A DNA stretch of 64,000 nt from JAYQKL01 sp965243245 (GCA_965243245.1 OZ251536.1:558001-622000), one strand, 5' to 3'. Positions 1-8,601 are shown, counted from the first letter of the stretch. Numbers and translations are program-made. The notes: a model not told the origin generated them from the letters alone.

Positions 1-485
1 TCCTCATCATCAGCACCAGAAACATGACGCTCTTCAACCGCCCCCGGTTTTTTAGCAATGCCATGAGCAATAAAATTCACCGCATCATAACGGGTCATAT
101 CTTGCTCTTGTAAAAAATAAGTGGCATGGCTTTCGCGTTCAGAAAACAACGCCACAATCACATTCCCTCCCGTCACCTCTTCGCGGCCAGAAGACTGAAC
201 ATGGACAACAGCACGCTGAATAACACGCTGAAAACCGGCCGTCGGTTTGCAATCTTCATCCTCATCCGAGATAAGCCCCACCAACTCATTATCAAGAAAG
301 TCCGAAAGGCTTTCCATCAGTTTAGGAATATCAACCGCACAAGCTTCCAATACATTACATGTTTCATCATCTTCAACCAATGCCAATAATAAATGCTCAA
401 GTGTGGCAAATTCGTGATTACGCTCATTTGCCAACTCAAGAGCTGTGTGTAATCCCTTTTCTAGACCTTTAGAAAACGCGGGCAT
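1..485 (-). CDS. clpA: ClpA, ATP-dependent Clp protease ATP-binding subunit (N-terminal part, runs off window)
   Basis: ClpA is the AAA+ unfoldase that feeds proteins into the ClpP peptidase in the cytoplasm. About 161 residues are present before the left edge. They form the Clp N-domain, with its paired helical repeats (LEHLLLAL at residues 29-36, FQRVIQRA near residue 86), which is the docking site for ClpS. The AAA modules lie outside the window. The ATG is preceded by AAAGGA at a good distance, located within the last codons of clpS, and the gap between the two genes is only 3 bp, so the pair is surely co-transcribed. The acidic stretch DEDED near residue 75 is typical of the linker between repeats. 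Confidence 0.93.
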   Translation of the reverse strand, partial: MPAFSKGLEKGLHTALELANERNHEFATLEHLLLALVEDDETCNVLEACAVDIPKLMESLSDFLDNELVGLISDEDEDCKPTAGFQRVIQRAVVHVQSSGREEVTGGNVIVALFSERESHATYFLQEQDMTRYDAVNFIAHGIAKKPGAVEERHVSGADDE

Positions 486-488
486 AAT

Positions 489-869
489 TTAATCCTTTTC
501 CATTGTACACTGTAACGGATGTTCGCATTGACGCGCTAAATCCACCACTTGCGTAACTTTAGTTTCCGCAATCTCATAGGTGAATACACCGCAAACTCCA
601 ACACCATTTTGATGCACATGCAACATAATTTTTGTCGCTTCTTGCATGTCCATATTGAAGAATCGTTGTAAAATCAGAATAACGAATTCCATTGGCGTAT
701 AGTCGTCGTTCAAAATGAGGACCTTATAAAGTGAGGGTTTCTTAGTCTTTGGCGAGGGTTTTAGCACGACTTCAATTTGACCATCGCCGCCTTCATCCGG
801 ATTTAAAGGCTTATTTTGAACCGCAAAGATTATTGCCAATGTTTGGTAAAGTGAATTTTTTTTCTTCAT
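489..869 (-). CDS. clpS: ClpS, Clp protease adaptor
   Basis: ClpS binds the ClpA N-domain and delivers N-degron substrates to ClpAP. The 126-residue protein has an unstructured lysine-rich N-terminus (residues 1-45) followed by the conserved core: NDDYTPMEFV at 54-63 (N-degron pocket) and HVHQNGVGVCG at 84-94. It sits directly upstream of clpA in the usual alphaproteobacterial order. The ATG chosen is the only good one before the core. The N-terminal 25 residues (KKKNSLYQTLAII) are unusual for ClpS, so a non-ATG start closer to the core cannot be excluded. A repeated AGAGGCAAAAATGTT element lies just upstream. Confidence 0.93.
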   Translation of the reverse strand: MKKKNSLYQTLAIIFAVQNKPLNPDEGGDGQIEVVLKPSPKTKKPSLYKVLILNDDYTPMEFVILILQRFFNMDMQEATKIMLHVHQNGVGVCGVFTYEIAETKVTQVVDLARQCEHPLQCTMEKD

Positions 870-872
870 TGC

Positions 873-923
873 AACATTTTTGCCTCTGTTCAGTTCCTAA
901 AATACTCTAACATTTTTGCCTCT
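873..923 (-). repeat. Duplicated ribosome-site-like element upstream of clpS
   Basis: The 15-mer AGAGGCAAAAATGTT (minus strand) occurs twice with a 36-bp period. Each copy contains a Shine-Dalgarno-like AGAGG followed by ATG. The distal copy opens a 7-codon reading frame (MLEYFRN); the proximal copy opens a 3-codon frame whose TGA overlaps the clpS ATG. This may be a leader with translational coupling or simply one of the many short duplications in this window. Confidence 0.5.
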
Positions 924-1065
924 AAAGGCTCAGAAGTTAGTTTAGCATATTTGCTTCTGTGTCATGTCTAAACTATTCTGTTGTCTATTTATGTAAGATT
1001 TAATGTTTGCCATACAAGGCAAATCAATTAATCTGAAACTGTATTTTGCGTGAGCTGAGTAATTT

Positions 1066-2502
1066 ATGCGTTTGATGTGTTGTTTTTTTAGTCATTCCAA
1101 TTTTAGCGATACCAAGTCCAATCGGCGCGTTGTTTTATACACTCTACGTGTGATGATAGCTGTGATGCTTGTGATGACTTGGATGGTCGTGCCTGCATCA
1201 GCAATTTCAGCCAATTATACCGCCCTTATCCTAGACACTCATAGTGGGCGAACGCTCTATGCCCATTCAGCCGATAGATACCGTCACCCCGCCTCACTTG
1301 CCAAATTAATGACGGCATATCTTGTGTTTGATGCGCTCGATAAAGGTTTTTTGCACATGTCCTCCAAGATGTTCGTCTCAGCCAAGGCCAGTCGACAGCC
1401 CGCCTCTAAACTTTATCTAAAAGAAAACGATATCATCACTGTCGGTGAGGCTCTTGATGCTCTGCTCATTAAATCCGCAAATGATGCCGCCCTTGTGCTG
1501 GCAGAACATCTACACGCAACAGAAAGGCGGTTTGCAGTTGAAATGACCCGCATGGCAAAACGCCTCGGGATGCGAAAAACTCATTTCAAAAATGCCAGTG
1601 GACTACACCATGCGCAACAAACGAGCACCTCGCGCGATATGGCAAAGCTGGCAAGACGCATTCTTGACGACTTTCCTCACTATGCCTCTTTTTTCAGTAA
1701 AAAAAGCTTCACCCATAAGGGGTATACCTATGTCACCCATAATAAATTAATGCGCAATATTGATACTATTTCAGGCATGAAAACAGGCTATACAAATGCT
1801 TCTGGATATAATTTAGTGTCCGTATATAAGCATAATGGTAAACGCCTTATCGGTGTGGTGATGGGCGCAGAGACAGCTAATGACCGAGACCGTCAAATGG
1901 CAAAGCTGCTTATTAGATACATTCCTCACGCCAAAATCGAACCCCAAGCCGTAATACAAGCTAGAGTTCAAACGAGAGTTCAAACGAGAGTTCAAACGAG
2001 AGTTCAAACGAGAGTGCAGCCATATTTTATCAAGCCATATTTTATCAATGCACGTTTTACCAATACACGTTTTACCAATACACAATCCCCCCCCGATATA
2101 AAACCAGCCAATCACCCCATTTTTAAACCCCGTCCCGTTGCCGATAACCGCAATCATCCCTTTTATAGCCTCGATTCAAAAACCACGGACTGGCGTATTG
2201 GTGGGTATCTCGTCGCCAATGCACAAAATAGACAAATCCCGATCTTGACGATTCTCAAGCGCGGCTGGCGGATACAAATAGGGGCTTTTCATAAAAAAAG
2301 TGAAGCACAAGCACAAATTCAACAGGCAAAGCAAGAAATACCCAAATATCTCGCCGCCGCTTCGCCGCATATAATGGGCGTTATGAAACAGGGGCGGCTT
2401 TATTACAGCGCGCAATATCGAAATATGGATGAAACATCCGCCAAAAGCACCTGTATCCATTTGATTGAAAACGGCATAGAATGCCACTCCCTCGCCCCTT
2501 AA
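1066..2502 (+). CDS. D-alanyl-D-alanine carboxypeptidase (peptidase S11, DacA/DacC type) with C-terminal SPOR domain
   Basis: A penicillin-binding protein that trims the terminal D-Ala of peptidoglycan pentapeptides in the periplasm. An N-terminal hydrophobic segment (about residues 23-47, ending ASA) acts as signal peptide. All three active-site motifs are present: SLAK at 77-80 (nucleophile S77), SAN at 137-139 and KTG at 239-241. A SPOR domain (about 401-475, beginning WRIQIGAF) should bind denuded glycan at the septum. Residues 299-340 form a low-complexity linker made of three successive short repeats (RVQT, PYFI[KN], RFTNT). Alphaproteobacterial S11 enzymes commonly carry SPOR, so this architecture is expected; the linker is not. 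It is divergent from clpS. Confidence 0.93.
   Translation: MRLMCCFFSHSNFSDTKSNRRVVLYTLRVMIAVMLVMTWMVVPASAISANYTALILDTHSGRTLYAHSADRYRHPASLAKLMTAYLVFDALDKGFLHMSSKMFVSAKASRQPASKLYLKENDIITVGEALDALLIKSANDAALVLAEHLHATERRFAVEMTRMAKRLGMRKTHFKNASGLHHAQQTSTSRDMAKLARRILDDFPHYASFFSKKSFTHKGYTYVTHNKLMRNIDTISGMKTGYTNASGYNLVSVYKHNGKRLIGVVMGAETANDRDRQMAKLLIRYIPHAKIEPQAVIQARVQTRVQTRVQTRVQTRVQPYFIKPYFINARFTNTRFTNTQSPPDIKPANHPIFKPRPVADNRNHPFYSLDSKTTDWRIGGYLVANAQNRQIPILTILKRGWRIQIGAFHKKSEAQAQIQQAKQEIPKYLAAASPHIMGVMKQGRLYYSAQYRNMDETSAKSTCIHLIENGIECHSLAP
1963..2079 (+). repeat. Three successive in-frame tandem repeats in the DacA-type linker
   Basis: Four perfect copies of a 12-bp unit (AGAGTTCAAACG, coding RVQT), then two copies of a 15-bp unit coding PYFI[KN], then two copies of another 15-bp unit coding [AT]RFTN. 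All keep the reading frame and lie between the catalytic and SPOR domains. Confidence 0.9.
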
Positions 2503-2583
2503 TTATCTAAAAATAAAAAGAGTAAAAAACATAAGTTTTTCTTTTTGCTATATAGTTTCCAGTGAAAGGGCTAATGTGCGCTC

Positions 2584-3375
2584 ATGAACGGATTGAAAAA
2601 GAAAAGAGTCCTCATCACAGGGGCAAATGGATGCCTTGGAAAGTCTATTGCTGAACGCCTGATAGCTGAAAAATGCAACCTTGTGCTAACCGATAAGGTC
2701 AAGATTGAACTGGCGTTCCGGAGTGCCGCTCAAGAAGTTACCGAGGTTTTGGGCGATATTTCAAAACCTGATGATGTCGCAAATATTTTGGCGGTGGTAA
2801 AAGACACGTTGGGCGGCTTGGGCGGCTTGGATGGTCTTGTCAATACTGCCGCGATTTTAGAGCCTCAAGATGGCAGTATCACGAAAACCACTCTTGAAAG
2901 TTTCCAACGCACCTTAGCGACTAACCTGCTTGGTACTTTCCTAACCTGCCAAGCGGTCATTCCCTTGATGCTGGAAAGCGGGAATGGCTCTATTGTGAAC
3001 CTATCATCGGTTGTCGCGCATGTGGCTTCTGCTGAAGCACAAATTGCCTATACGGCCAGCAAAGGCGGTGTGGAAGCCTTGACTCGTGAAATTGCAATTG
3101 AGCAGGCCCGTAGCGGCATTCGGGCTAATTGTATTGCTTCTGGGCCGGTTTTGTCTGCTCGAAACAAACATTATTTTGATACAGATGAAAAATGGCAAGC
3201 AAGGCGCAAACACATTCCGATGGGGCGGCTTGGACGCCCTGAAGAAATTGCCGGTGTGGTCGCTTTTTTGCTCAGTGATGATGCCGCCTATATGACGGGA
3301 AGCACTCTGCTTGTTGATGGTGGTATTGCAAGTGCTTATGTTATCAATGATGTCAACGGTTCTCCGACCCCTTAA
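2584..3375 (+). CDS. SDR family NAD(P)-dependent oxidoreductase
   Basis: A 263-residue short-chain dehydrogenase/reductase. The cofactor loop TGANGCLG (12-19) fits TGxxGxxG rather than the classical TGxxxGxG, whereas the rest is classical: NTAA (87-90) in the NNAG position, catalytic Ser near 142 (NLSS) and YTASK (156-160). The C-terminal GSTLLVDGG motif is also typical. The substrate cannot be read from the sequence. A 9-bp unit is repeated in the Gly-Gly-Leu stretch near residues 77-84. The stop codon abuts the panC ATG, so the two are co-transcribed, but no role in pantothenate synthesis is implied. Confidence 0.88.
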   Translation: MNGLKKKRVLITGANGCLGKSIAERLIAEKCNLVLTDKVKIELAFRSAAQEVTEVLGDISKPDDVANILAVVKDTLGGLGGLDGLVNTAAILEPQDGSITKTTLESFQRTLATNLLGTFLTCQAVIPLMLESGNGSIVNLSSVVAHVASAEAQIAYTASKGGVEALTREIAIEQARSGIRANCIASGPVLSARNKHYFDTDEKWQARRKHIPMGRLGRPEEIAGVVAFLLSDDAAYMTGSTLLVDGGIASAYVINDVNGSPTP

Positions 3376-4233
3376 ATGGCGTCTTCGATGCAAATAATTT
3401 CCCAATTTGATGCGTTACGCACGCTGGTGACAGGCTGGAAAAAAAATGCGCTGACAATAGGTCTTGTGCCGACTATGGGTGCTTTGCATGCGGGGCATAT
3501 TTCTTTGATTGATTATCTGCGTCCCTATTGCGACAGGTTGATTGTTTCAATTTTTGTGAATCCGACTCAATTTGCTAAGGGTGAGGATTTTGACAGCTAC
3601 CCTCAGACGCTAGATAATGACCTCGCTAAATTGCACGCAACTAAGACAGATTTAGTTTATGTGCCCACGGCGACAACCATGTATGGGAATGATTTTTCCG
3701 CGCCGCTTGTGCTAAAAGGTTCGGCTTTGGATCTTGAGAGTGAAACCAGACCAGATTTTTTCAAAGGCGTGGCCACTATTGTCAATAAGTTACTCCAGCA
3801 AACGCGGGCCGATTACGCTATTTTTGGTGAAAAAGATTATCAGCAATTATCTGTCATCCGACAAATGGTCAAGGATTTTAAGTTGCCCGTAAAAATAATC
3901 GGCGCGCCAATTATCCGTGAAGCCGATGGTTTAGCCATGTCCTCACGCAATGTTTATCTTTCCCAAGCGCAAAGAGTCATTGCAGGGAAATTAAATAAAA
4001 TTCTTGAAAAATTTTGCCAAAGCATCGCAAATACTGAAAACGATAGCCTCATAAAGCAAGAAATATGGGCTGAAATTTTAGCCTCAGGCTTTGATAGCAT
4101 AGATTATTTAGAAGTGCGTGCCAGCGACACACTCGCCAAGCACCCGAAGCCTCAAACACCTCGAAGAGCCCTTGTCGTTGCTCGCCTCGGCGATATTAGA
4201 TTGCTCGATAATATGCCCGTCCCGCCCTTATAA
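3376..4233 (+). CDS. panC: Pantothenate synthetase (pantoate-beta-alanine ligase)
   Basis: Joins D-pantoate and beta-alanine with ATP, the last step of pantothenate (coenzyme A precursor) synthesis. At 285 residues it has normal family length. The nucleotidylyltransferase signatures are present: PTMGALHAGHISLI near residues 29-42 (HxGH ATP site), FVNPTQF near 61, GEKDYQQL near 152 and the MSSRN motif near 183. The ATG directly follows the stop of the upstream SDR gene without a clear Shine-Dalgarno; an in-frame ATG 12 bp downstream is an alternative. The 3' end overlaps the converging DUF1489 gene by 6 bp. Confidence 0.96.
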   Translation: MASSMQIISQFDALRTLVTGWKKNALTIGLVPTMGALHAGHISLIDYLRPYCDRLIVSIFVNPTQFAKGEDFDSYPQTLDNDLAKLHATKTDLVYVPTATTMYGNDFSAPLVLKGSALDLESETRPDFFKGVATIVNKLLQQTRADYAIFGEKDYQQLSVIRQMVKDFKLPVKIIGAPIIREADGLAMSSRNVYLSQAQRVIAGKLNKILEKFCQSIANTENDSLIKQEIWAEILASGFDSIDYLEVRASDTLAKHPKPQTPRRALVVARLGDIRLLDNMPVPPL

Positions 4234-4665
4234 AAGCCCTAACTCAATTAATTCGGTGCGCATATTCTCTGGCATGTCGCTGTCTATTTCACTCCCTGTT
4301 GGGAAGTCTACCCCTCTTAGTAAATCTAATGGCGCATCGCCAGTCGGCAAATATCGCCACCCCTGAAAGGGGCGCCGCGCTTGGGGACGCGTCAAGATCA
4401 TTTCTGGCTGCAAGTGTATATGGCATCGCTTAATGCCCATCGTATCTGTGAAGGGTTCAATATCCAAAATGAGTTGGCGGACAGTAATTTTCCGCTTGAT
4501 GACCCAATATAAAGAACCGCCATCGATTAGCTCATTCATTCTTTTTGGCATCATCCGAGTCGTATGAAAGACCTTACCATGCGTTTTTAATGAATGGCTT
4601 TGCCGATTTTGTAAATCAGCAACTTTCTCAATACCTACCGCAAGTTTTATCAAATGAAGGGTCAT
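4228..4665 (-). CDS. DUF1489 family protein
   Basis: A 145-residue soluble protein of the alphaproteobacterial DUF1489 family, recognised by the N-terminal HLIKLAVG, the segment DGGSLYWVIKRKI (about residues 48-60) and RPFQGWRYL (about 98-106). No function is established for the family and no catalytic motif is evident. It converges on panC, with a 6-bp overlap of the 3' ends, and lies downstream of mgtE on the same strand, separated by a palindromic segment that may control its expression. Confidence 0.85.
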   Translation of the reverse strand: MTLHLIKLAVGIEKVADLQNRQSHSLKTHGKVFHTTRMMPKRMNELIDGGSLYWVIKRKITVRQLILDIEPFTDTMGIKRCHIHLQPEMILTRPQARRPFQGWRYLPTGDAPLDLLRGVDFPTGSEIDSDMPENMRTELIELGLL

Positions 4666-4711
4666 GCCGATAGAATAGAGTATTTAGCTGATTTGACCAG
4701 TCTTTGACCAA

Positions 4712-4740
4712 TCACTGACTAGTCAGTGACGCGTCACTGA
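4712..4740. promoter_or_regulatory. Two overlapping perfect 18-bp palindromes upstream of the DUF1489 gene
   Basis: TCACTGACTAGTCAGTGA (4712-4729) and TCAGTGACGCGTCACTGA (4723-4740) are both perfect palindromes sharing one arm, giving three alternating copies of TCAGTGA/TCACTGA. No T-run follows, so a terminator is unlikely. The position, 47-75 bp upstream of the DUF1489 start, suits an operator for a dimeric regulator, but alternative hairpins in mgtE read-through RNA are equally possible. Confidence 0.5.
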
Positions 4741-4769
4741 TGAGAGCACTTAAAATGAGAGCACTTAAA
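4740..4769. repeat. 15-bp tandem duplication (ATGAGAGCACTTAAA x2)
   Basis: Two exact adjacent copies in intergenic DNA between mgtE and the DUF1489 gene, directly abutting the palindromes. Confidence 0.9.
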
Positions 4770-4804
4770 ATAGCCGTTGCCATATATGTACCTTATTCTT
4801 CGCC

Positions 4805-6241
4805 CTAAATAATCAGCCAACTTGCCAGCCCTAAAAATGCAAAAAACCCAAACACATCCGTAATCGTTGTGACAAAAACACTCGACGCCAGTGCCGGGTC
4901 AATACCCGCCTTATTCAAACTCATAGGGATAAGAATGCCCGAAAGCCCCGCAACCAGCATATTGACAATCATAGCTAAAGCCAGCACACCGCCCAAAAGC
5001 GTATTGTCGAACCAATAAGCACTCACCAGCCCCATAATGACCGCAAAAAGCGAGCCATTAATAAGGGCAATCCAAGCTTCGCGCAAAATAAGCCGAACGG
5101 CATTAACAGCCATTAAATCCATTGTTGCCAAGGCGCGAACGGTGATGGTCAGTGTTTGCGTGCCTGCATTCCCCCCCATCGAAGCAACAATCGGCATCAA
5201 TATAGCCAATGCCACCATCTGCTCTAATGAGGCTTCAAACAAAGCAATAACCATTGACGCAAGTATAGCCGTCAATAAATTGACAAATAACCAGCTAAAC
5301 CGACCTCTAGCAACAGCAAAAACCTTATCCGTTACCGCCTCATCACCGACCCCCCCCAATAATAAAATATCTTCCTCGGCTTCCTCGGTAATCACCTCAA
5401 AAACATCATCCGCCGTCACAACCCCAACCAGCCGTCCATTTTCCTCGACAACCGGAGCAGAAACCAAATGATAGCGTTCAAACTGACGCGCCATGTCTTC
5501 TCTATCCATGTGGGCAGGGATAATCGTCAAACGCTCATCCATGACATCAACCAGCTTGACCGGACGCGCCGAACGCAAAACCTTATTCAATTGCACAACG
5601 CCCACTGGCATATAGCTTGGGTCAACAACTAAAATTTCCATAAAATCATCAGGAAGCTCTTGCGTATCGCGCAAGTAATCAATGGTTTGCCCGATTGTCC
5701 AATAAGGCGGCACCACCACCAGATCAGAACGCATTAAACGACCCGCACTGTCATCGGGATAATCAAGCGAACGCTGTAAAACCACGCGTTCACTCTCAGG
5801 GATTTGGTTTAGAATCGCCTTTTGTTCGGCATCATTAAGCTCTCCCAAAACGACAACAGCATCATCCGTTTCAAGATCCTGAACCGCCGCCACAAGCGTA
5901 TCCGTCGCCAAAGCACCTGCAACCTCAGCGCGAATACCTTCATCCAGTTCCGCCAGAACCTCTGGCGATAGAGAATTACCGATTAAAGAAATAAAGCGCG
6001 CGCGCGCATCAGGCGACAATAAGGCAACCATATCTGCCATATCAGCTTCATGCGTGTCACGAACAATCTGTTGCAGGGCTTTAATGTCGTTTTCGCGCAG
6101 TGCCGTGAGCGTTGTTTTAACAAGTAAACCCGCTTGGGATTGTTCTTCAGCAGACGTTGGCATGGTCTCTTGTTCTTGAGGGGGGTGTTCTTGGGGGTCC
6201 TGTTCTTGGGAGGGGTGTTGAACATCATCAGGTTTAATCAT
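4805..6241 (-). CDS. mgtE: Magnesium transporter MgtE
   Basis: A Mg2+ channel of the inner membrane, gated by cytosolic Mg2+. The 478-residue protein follows the family plan: a cytosolic MgtE N-domain rich in helices (about 45-150), two CBS domains (about 150-285; GVVTADDVFEVITEE at the end of the second), the plug helix and a C-terminal five-helix membrane domain, with MGGNAGTQTLTITVRAL (about 355-371) as the signature of the pore region. The first 35 residues are a polar Gln/Glu/Pro-rich extension (repeats of PQEQ/PQEH) of low complexity. Monocistronic by context and divergent from the DUF962 gene. Confidence 0.95.
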   Translation of the reverse strand: MIKPDDVQHPSQEQDPQEHPPQEQETMPTSAEEQSQAGLLVKTTLTALRENDIKALQQIVRDTHEADMADMVALLSPDARARFISLIGNSLSPEVLAELDEGIRAEVAGALATDTLVAAVQDLETDDAVVVLGELNDAEQKAILNQIPESERVVLQRSLDYPDDSAGRLMRSDLVVVPPYWTIGQTIDYLRDTQELPDDFMEILVVDPSYMPVGVVQLNKVLRSARPVKLVDVMDERLTIIPAHMDREDMARQFERYHLVSAPVVEENGRLVGVVTADDVFEVITEEAEEDILLLGGVGDEAVTDKVFAVARGRFSWLFVNLLTAILASMVIALFEASLEQMVALAILMPIVASMGGNAGTQTLTITVRALATMDLMAVNAVRLILREAWIALINGSLFAVIMGLVSAYWFDNTLLGGVLALAMIVNMLVAGLSGILIPMSLNKAGIDPALASSVFVTTITDVFGFFAFLGLASWLII

Positions 6242-6453
6242 GTCAGCCTCCCAAGCTTCGAGAAAAGTGAATATCGGTCGGCAACCGCGCTTTAATTATG
6301 CCATTATGGCACTGGGCTATTATGGCAATGCTTTGGCTAAGTTTCAAAGACTTAAATTCATTTACCTTAAATTTTTGCTAAAGAAACTTGCTTTTACTTG
6401 CATTGCGGTAAAATAATCAGCAAGATTAGGCATCTGCTTAAAGGAGAATGAAA

Positions 6454-6789
6454 ATGAGCAACCAAATAGACAGTTACAAAGTTTTCTGGCCGTTTTATCT
6501 AAGAGAGCACAGCCATCCTGTCAATCGCCGCCTGCATTATATTGGCACGACATTGGTTTTATTAATCTTGGCTTTAGGGCTGCTAAACGAAAAATATATC
6601 TGGCTTTGGGCGATTCCCATTATTGGATATGGTTTTGCTTGGGTTGGGCATTTCAAAATTGAGAAAAACAAACCAGCGACATTTAAGTATCCTTTTTGGT
6701 CTCTTATTAGTGACTTTCGCATGTATTTTCTAATGCTTTCAGGGAAGCTTAAGGCGGAGCTTAAAAAAGCAGATGTTAAAGAGCTGTAA
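6454..6789 (+). CDS. DUF962 (Mpo1-like) small membrane protein
   Basis: A 111-residue integral membrane protein with the DUF962 signature: FWPFYLREHSHPVNRRLHYIGT near the N-terminus, two hydrophobic segments (about 35-75), GHFKIEKNKPATFKYP and a C-terminal DFRMYFLML helix. Yeast Mpo1, in the same family, is a dioxygenase acting in 2-hydroxy fatty acid oxidation and uses conserved histidines; the histidines in HSHP, LHYIG and GHF are present here. AAGGAG lies 7 bp before this ATG and only 1 bp before an upstream in-frame ATG, which decides the start. Confidence 0.85.
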   Translation: MSNQIDSYKVFWPFYLREHSHPVNRRLHYIGTTLVLLILALGLLNEKYIWLWAIPIIGYGFAWVGHFKIEKNKPATFKYPFWSLISDFRMYFLMLSGKLKAELKKADVKEL

Positions 6790-6806
6790 TTAAAGGTTTT
6801 TTATAA

Positions 6807-7310
6807 TTGCCAAAAGCACGCTATGATTCTGGGCGCATGAAAATCTATGATGCCGAGCGCACAGCTAGAAAAATATTGAGAAAAAACCTTCAGAACTTTG
6901 ACACATTAGAGGCGTGCCAGTCTTTTGTTAATGACATTGTTGCTTCACCTGTTTGGCATGAATTAGGCGGGCCAGAGGAGGTCTTGGTTAAATCCATGCC
7001 ACGTATTGGACGGCGAGGATTATTTGTGCGCCGACGTGCGCTTGGGCTGGCAAAATATAAAAAAGATAAAATAACGGGTGACATAAACTTTAGCCATATT
7101 TCTCTTGCACCGCGTGAGTTTCTAAGAGGCAATAGACAGGGCTGGGATAATTTCACCATTTTGCACGAGCTCGCCCATGCCGCTAATCCTTATGAAGAAA
7201 AACACGCGAAGCGTTTTATACAAGCGCATCTAAAATTGCTCAGGCATGTCCTTGGCACACAAGCAGAACGGGTTTTCCAAACAGCCTATATAAAAACAAA
7301 CTTACTTTAA
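6807..7310 (+). CDS. Putative zinc metallohydrolase (TIGR04338-like, HExxH)
   Basis: A soluble 167-residue protein with a zinc-protease-type motif HELAH at about residues 121-125 followed by a further His (EKHAKRF, about 132-135) as likely third ligand. This layout and the N-terminal SGRMKIYDAE segment resemble the small TIGR04338 putative metallohydrolase family; substrates are unknown. The start shown is a TTG with AAAGG about 10 bp upstream; it keeps the RYDSGR segment that seems conserved in the family. An ATG 30 bp downstream is the alternative. It follows the DUF962 gene by 17 bp, suggesting a two-gene operon. Confidence 0.68.
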   Translation: MPKARYDSGRMKIYDAERTARKILRKNLQNFDTLEACQSFVNDIVASPVWHELGGPEEVLVKSMPRIGRRGLFVRRRALGLAKYKKDKITGDINFSHISLAPREFLRGNRQGWDNFTILHELAHAANPYEEKHAKRFIQAHLKLLRHVLGTQAERVFQTAYIKTNLL

Positions 7311-7340
7311 TAACGGCTTAAATCTATTTTTTTGCTTTTT

Positions 7341-7362
7341 CCTAGCCTCCGAATAGGCTAGG
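7341..7362. terminator. Hairpin after the metallohydrolase gene
   Basis: CCTAGCCT and AGGCTAGG form an 8-bp stem with a 6-base loop; the T-rich sequence that follows on the plus strand is interrupted (TTAAGAAAATTTTT). A weak terminator or a stem in the thiolase leader. Confidence 0.4.
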
Positions 7363-7398
7363 TTAAGAAAATTTTTAAGGGAACTAAAGGGGACTAAA

Positions 7399-8583
7399 AT
7401 GAAAGAAGCAGTCATCGTTTCAACGGCACGCACAGGGCTCGCCAAATCTGGACGCGGGGGATTTAATATAACACACGGTGCTAAAATCGGCGGCCATGCC
7501 ATCAAGCATGCTATTGAGCGCGCCGGCATCGAAGCCAGTGCCGTTGAAGATGTAATAATGGGATGCGCCATTCCCGAAGGTGCCACAGGTCACAATATCG
7601 GGCGACTTGCTGCTATGAGTGCAGGTTGTCCCGTAACAGTGTGCGGCACAACCGTAAATCGTCAATGCTCATCAGGCCTTCAAACGATCGCCATGGCCTC
7701 AGGGCGAGTCGTCAATGAAGGGGTTCCAATTGCTATCGGCGCAGGCGTTGAAAGCATTTCACTCGTGCAAATGCAAGGGATCAATTTAAACCAATTTGTT
7801 GAAGAAGAGCTTCATGCACAAAACCCCGCCCATTGGATGCCGATGATTGAAACTGCCGATATTGTTGCTCACCGCTATAAGGTTTCCAGAGAAGACCAAG
7901 ACAATTACGCTTTACAAAGCCAGCAACGCACGGCCGCGGCTCAAGAGGCAAAATTATTTGCTGATGAGATTGTCCCAATGCAAACCAAAATGAAGCTTGT
8001 AGATAAAGCAACGGGCGAGGAAAGTATTGTGGATTATGTTGTTGACCGTGATGAATGTAATCGCCCGCAAACAACTCTTGAGGGGCTTGCTAGTTTGAAG
8101 CCGGTGCGGGGGGAAAATGAATTTGTGACGGCCGGTAATGCCTCACAACTTTCTGATGGGGCGGCGGCTGTGGTCGTCATGGAGGCAAAAGAAGCTGAAA
8201 AACGAGGAGTCGAACCACTTGGCGCATTACGTGGACTAGCTATTGCAGGGTGTGAACCAGATGAAATGGGAATCGGGCCTATTTATGCCATTCCGCGCCT
8301 ATTAGAGCGCACCGGCCTTACGCAAAGCGATATTGATTTATGGGAGCTAAACGAAGCATTTGCCTCTCAGGTTGTTTATATTCGTGACCATTTGGGCATT
8401 GATAATGAGATACTCAATGTGAATGGTGGCTCGATTTCCATAGGGCATCCTTATGGGATGACAGGGGCGCGCCAAGTTGGGCATATCTTGCGCGAAGGCA
8501 AAAGGCGTAAAGCAAAATACGGTGTTGTCACTATGTGTATTGGCGGCGGGATGGGCGCGGCGGGTCTTATCGAAATTTTCTAA
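7399..8583 (+). CDS. Acetyl-CoA acetyltransferase (thiolase)
   Basis: Thiolase-superfamily enzyme, 394 residues, catalysing reversible thiolytic cleavage of 3-ketoacyl-CoA or condensation of acetyl-CoA. The nucleophilic Cys is C90 in NRQCSSGLQ, the catalytic His is H350 in SIGHPYGMTGAR and the acid/base Cys is C380 in CIGGGMGAAG; ELNEAFASQ is also present. The sequence cannot tell a beta-oxidation (FadA-like) from a biosynthetic (PhaA/AtoB-like) role, and no fadB or phaB partner is adjacent. An AAAGGGGA ribosome site precedes the ATG. It converges on the FkbM gene. Confidence 0.93.
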   Translation: MKEAVIVSTARTGLAKSGRGGFNITHGAKIGGHAIKHAIERAGIEASAVEDVIMGCAIPEGATGHNIGRLAAMSAGCPVTVCGTTVNRQCSSGLQTIAMASGRVVNEGVPIAIGAGVESISLVQMQGINLNQFVEEELHAQNPAHWMPMIETADIVAHRYKVSREDQDNYALQSQQRTAAAQEAKLFADEIVPMQTKMKLVDKATGEESIVDYVVDRDECNRPQTTLEGLASLKPVRGENEFVTAGNASQLSDGAAAVVVMEAKEAEKRGVEPLGALRGLAIAGCEPDEMGIGPIYAIPRLLERTGLTQSDIDLWELNEAFASQVVYIRDHLGIDNEILNVNGGSISIGHPYGMTGARQVGHILREGKRRKAKYGVVTMCIGGGMGAAGLIEIF

Positions 8584-8601
8584 CCCTTCAGCTTGTAAAC
8601 T

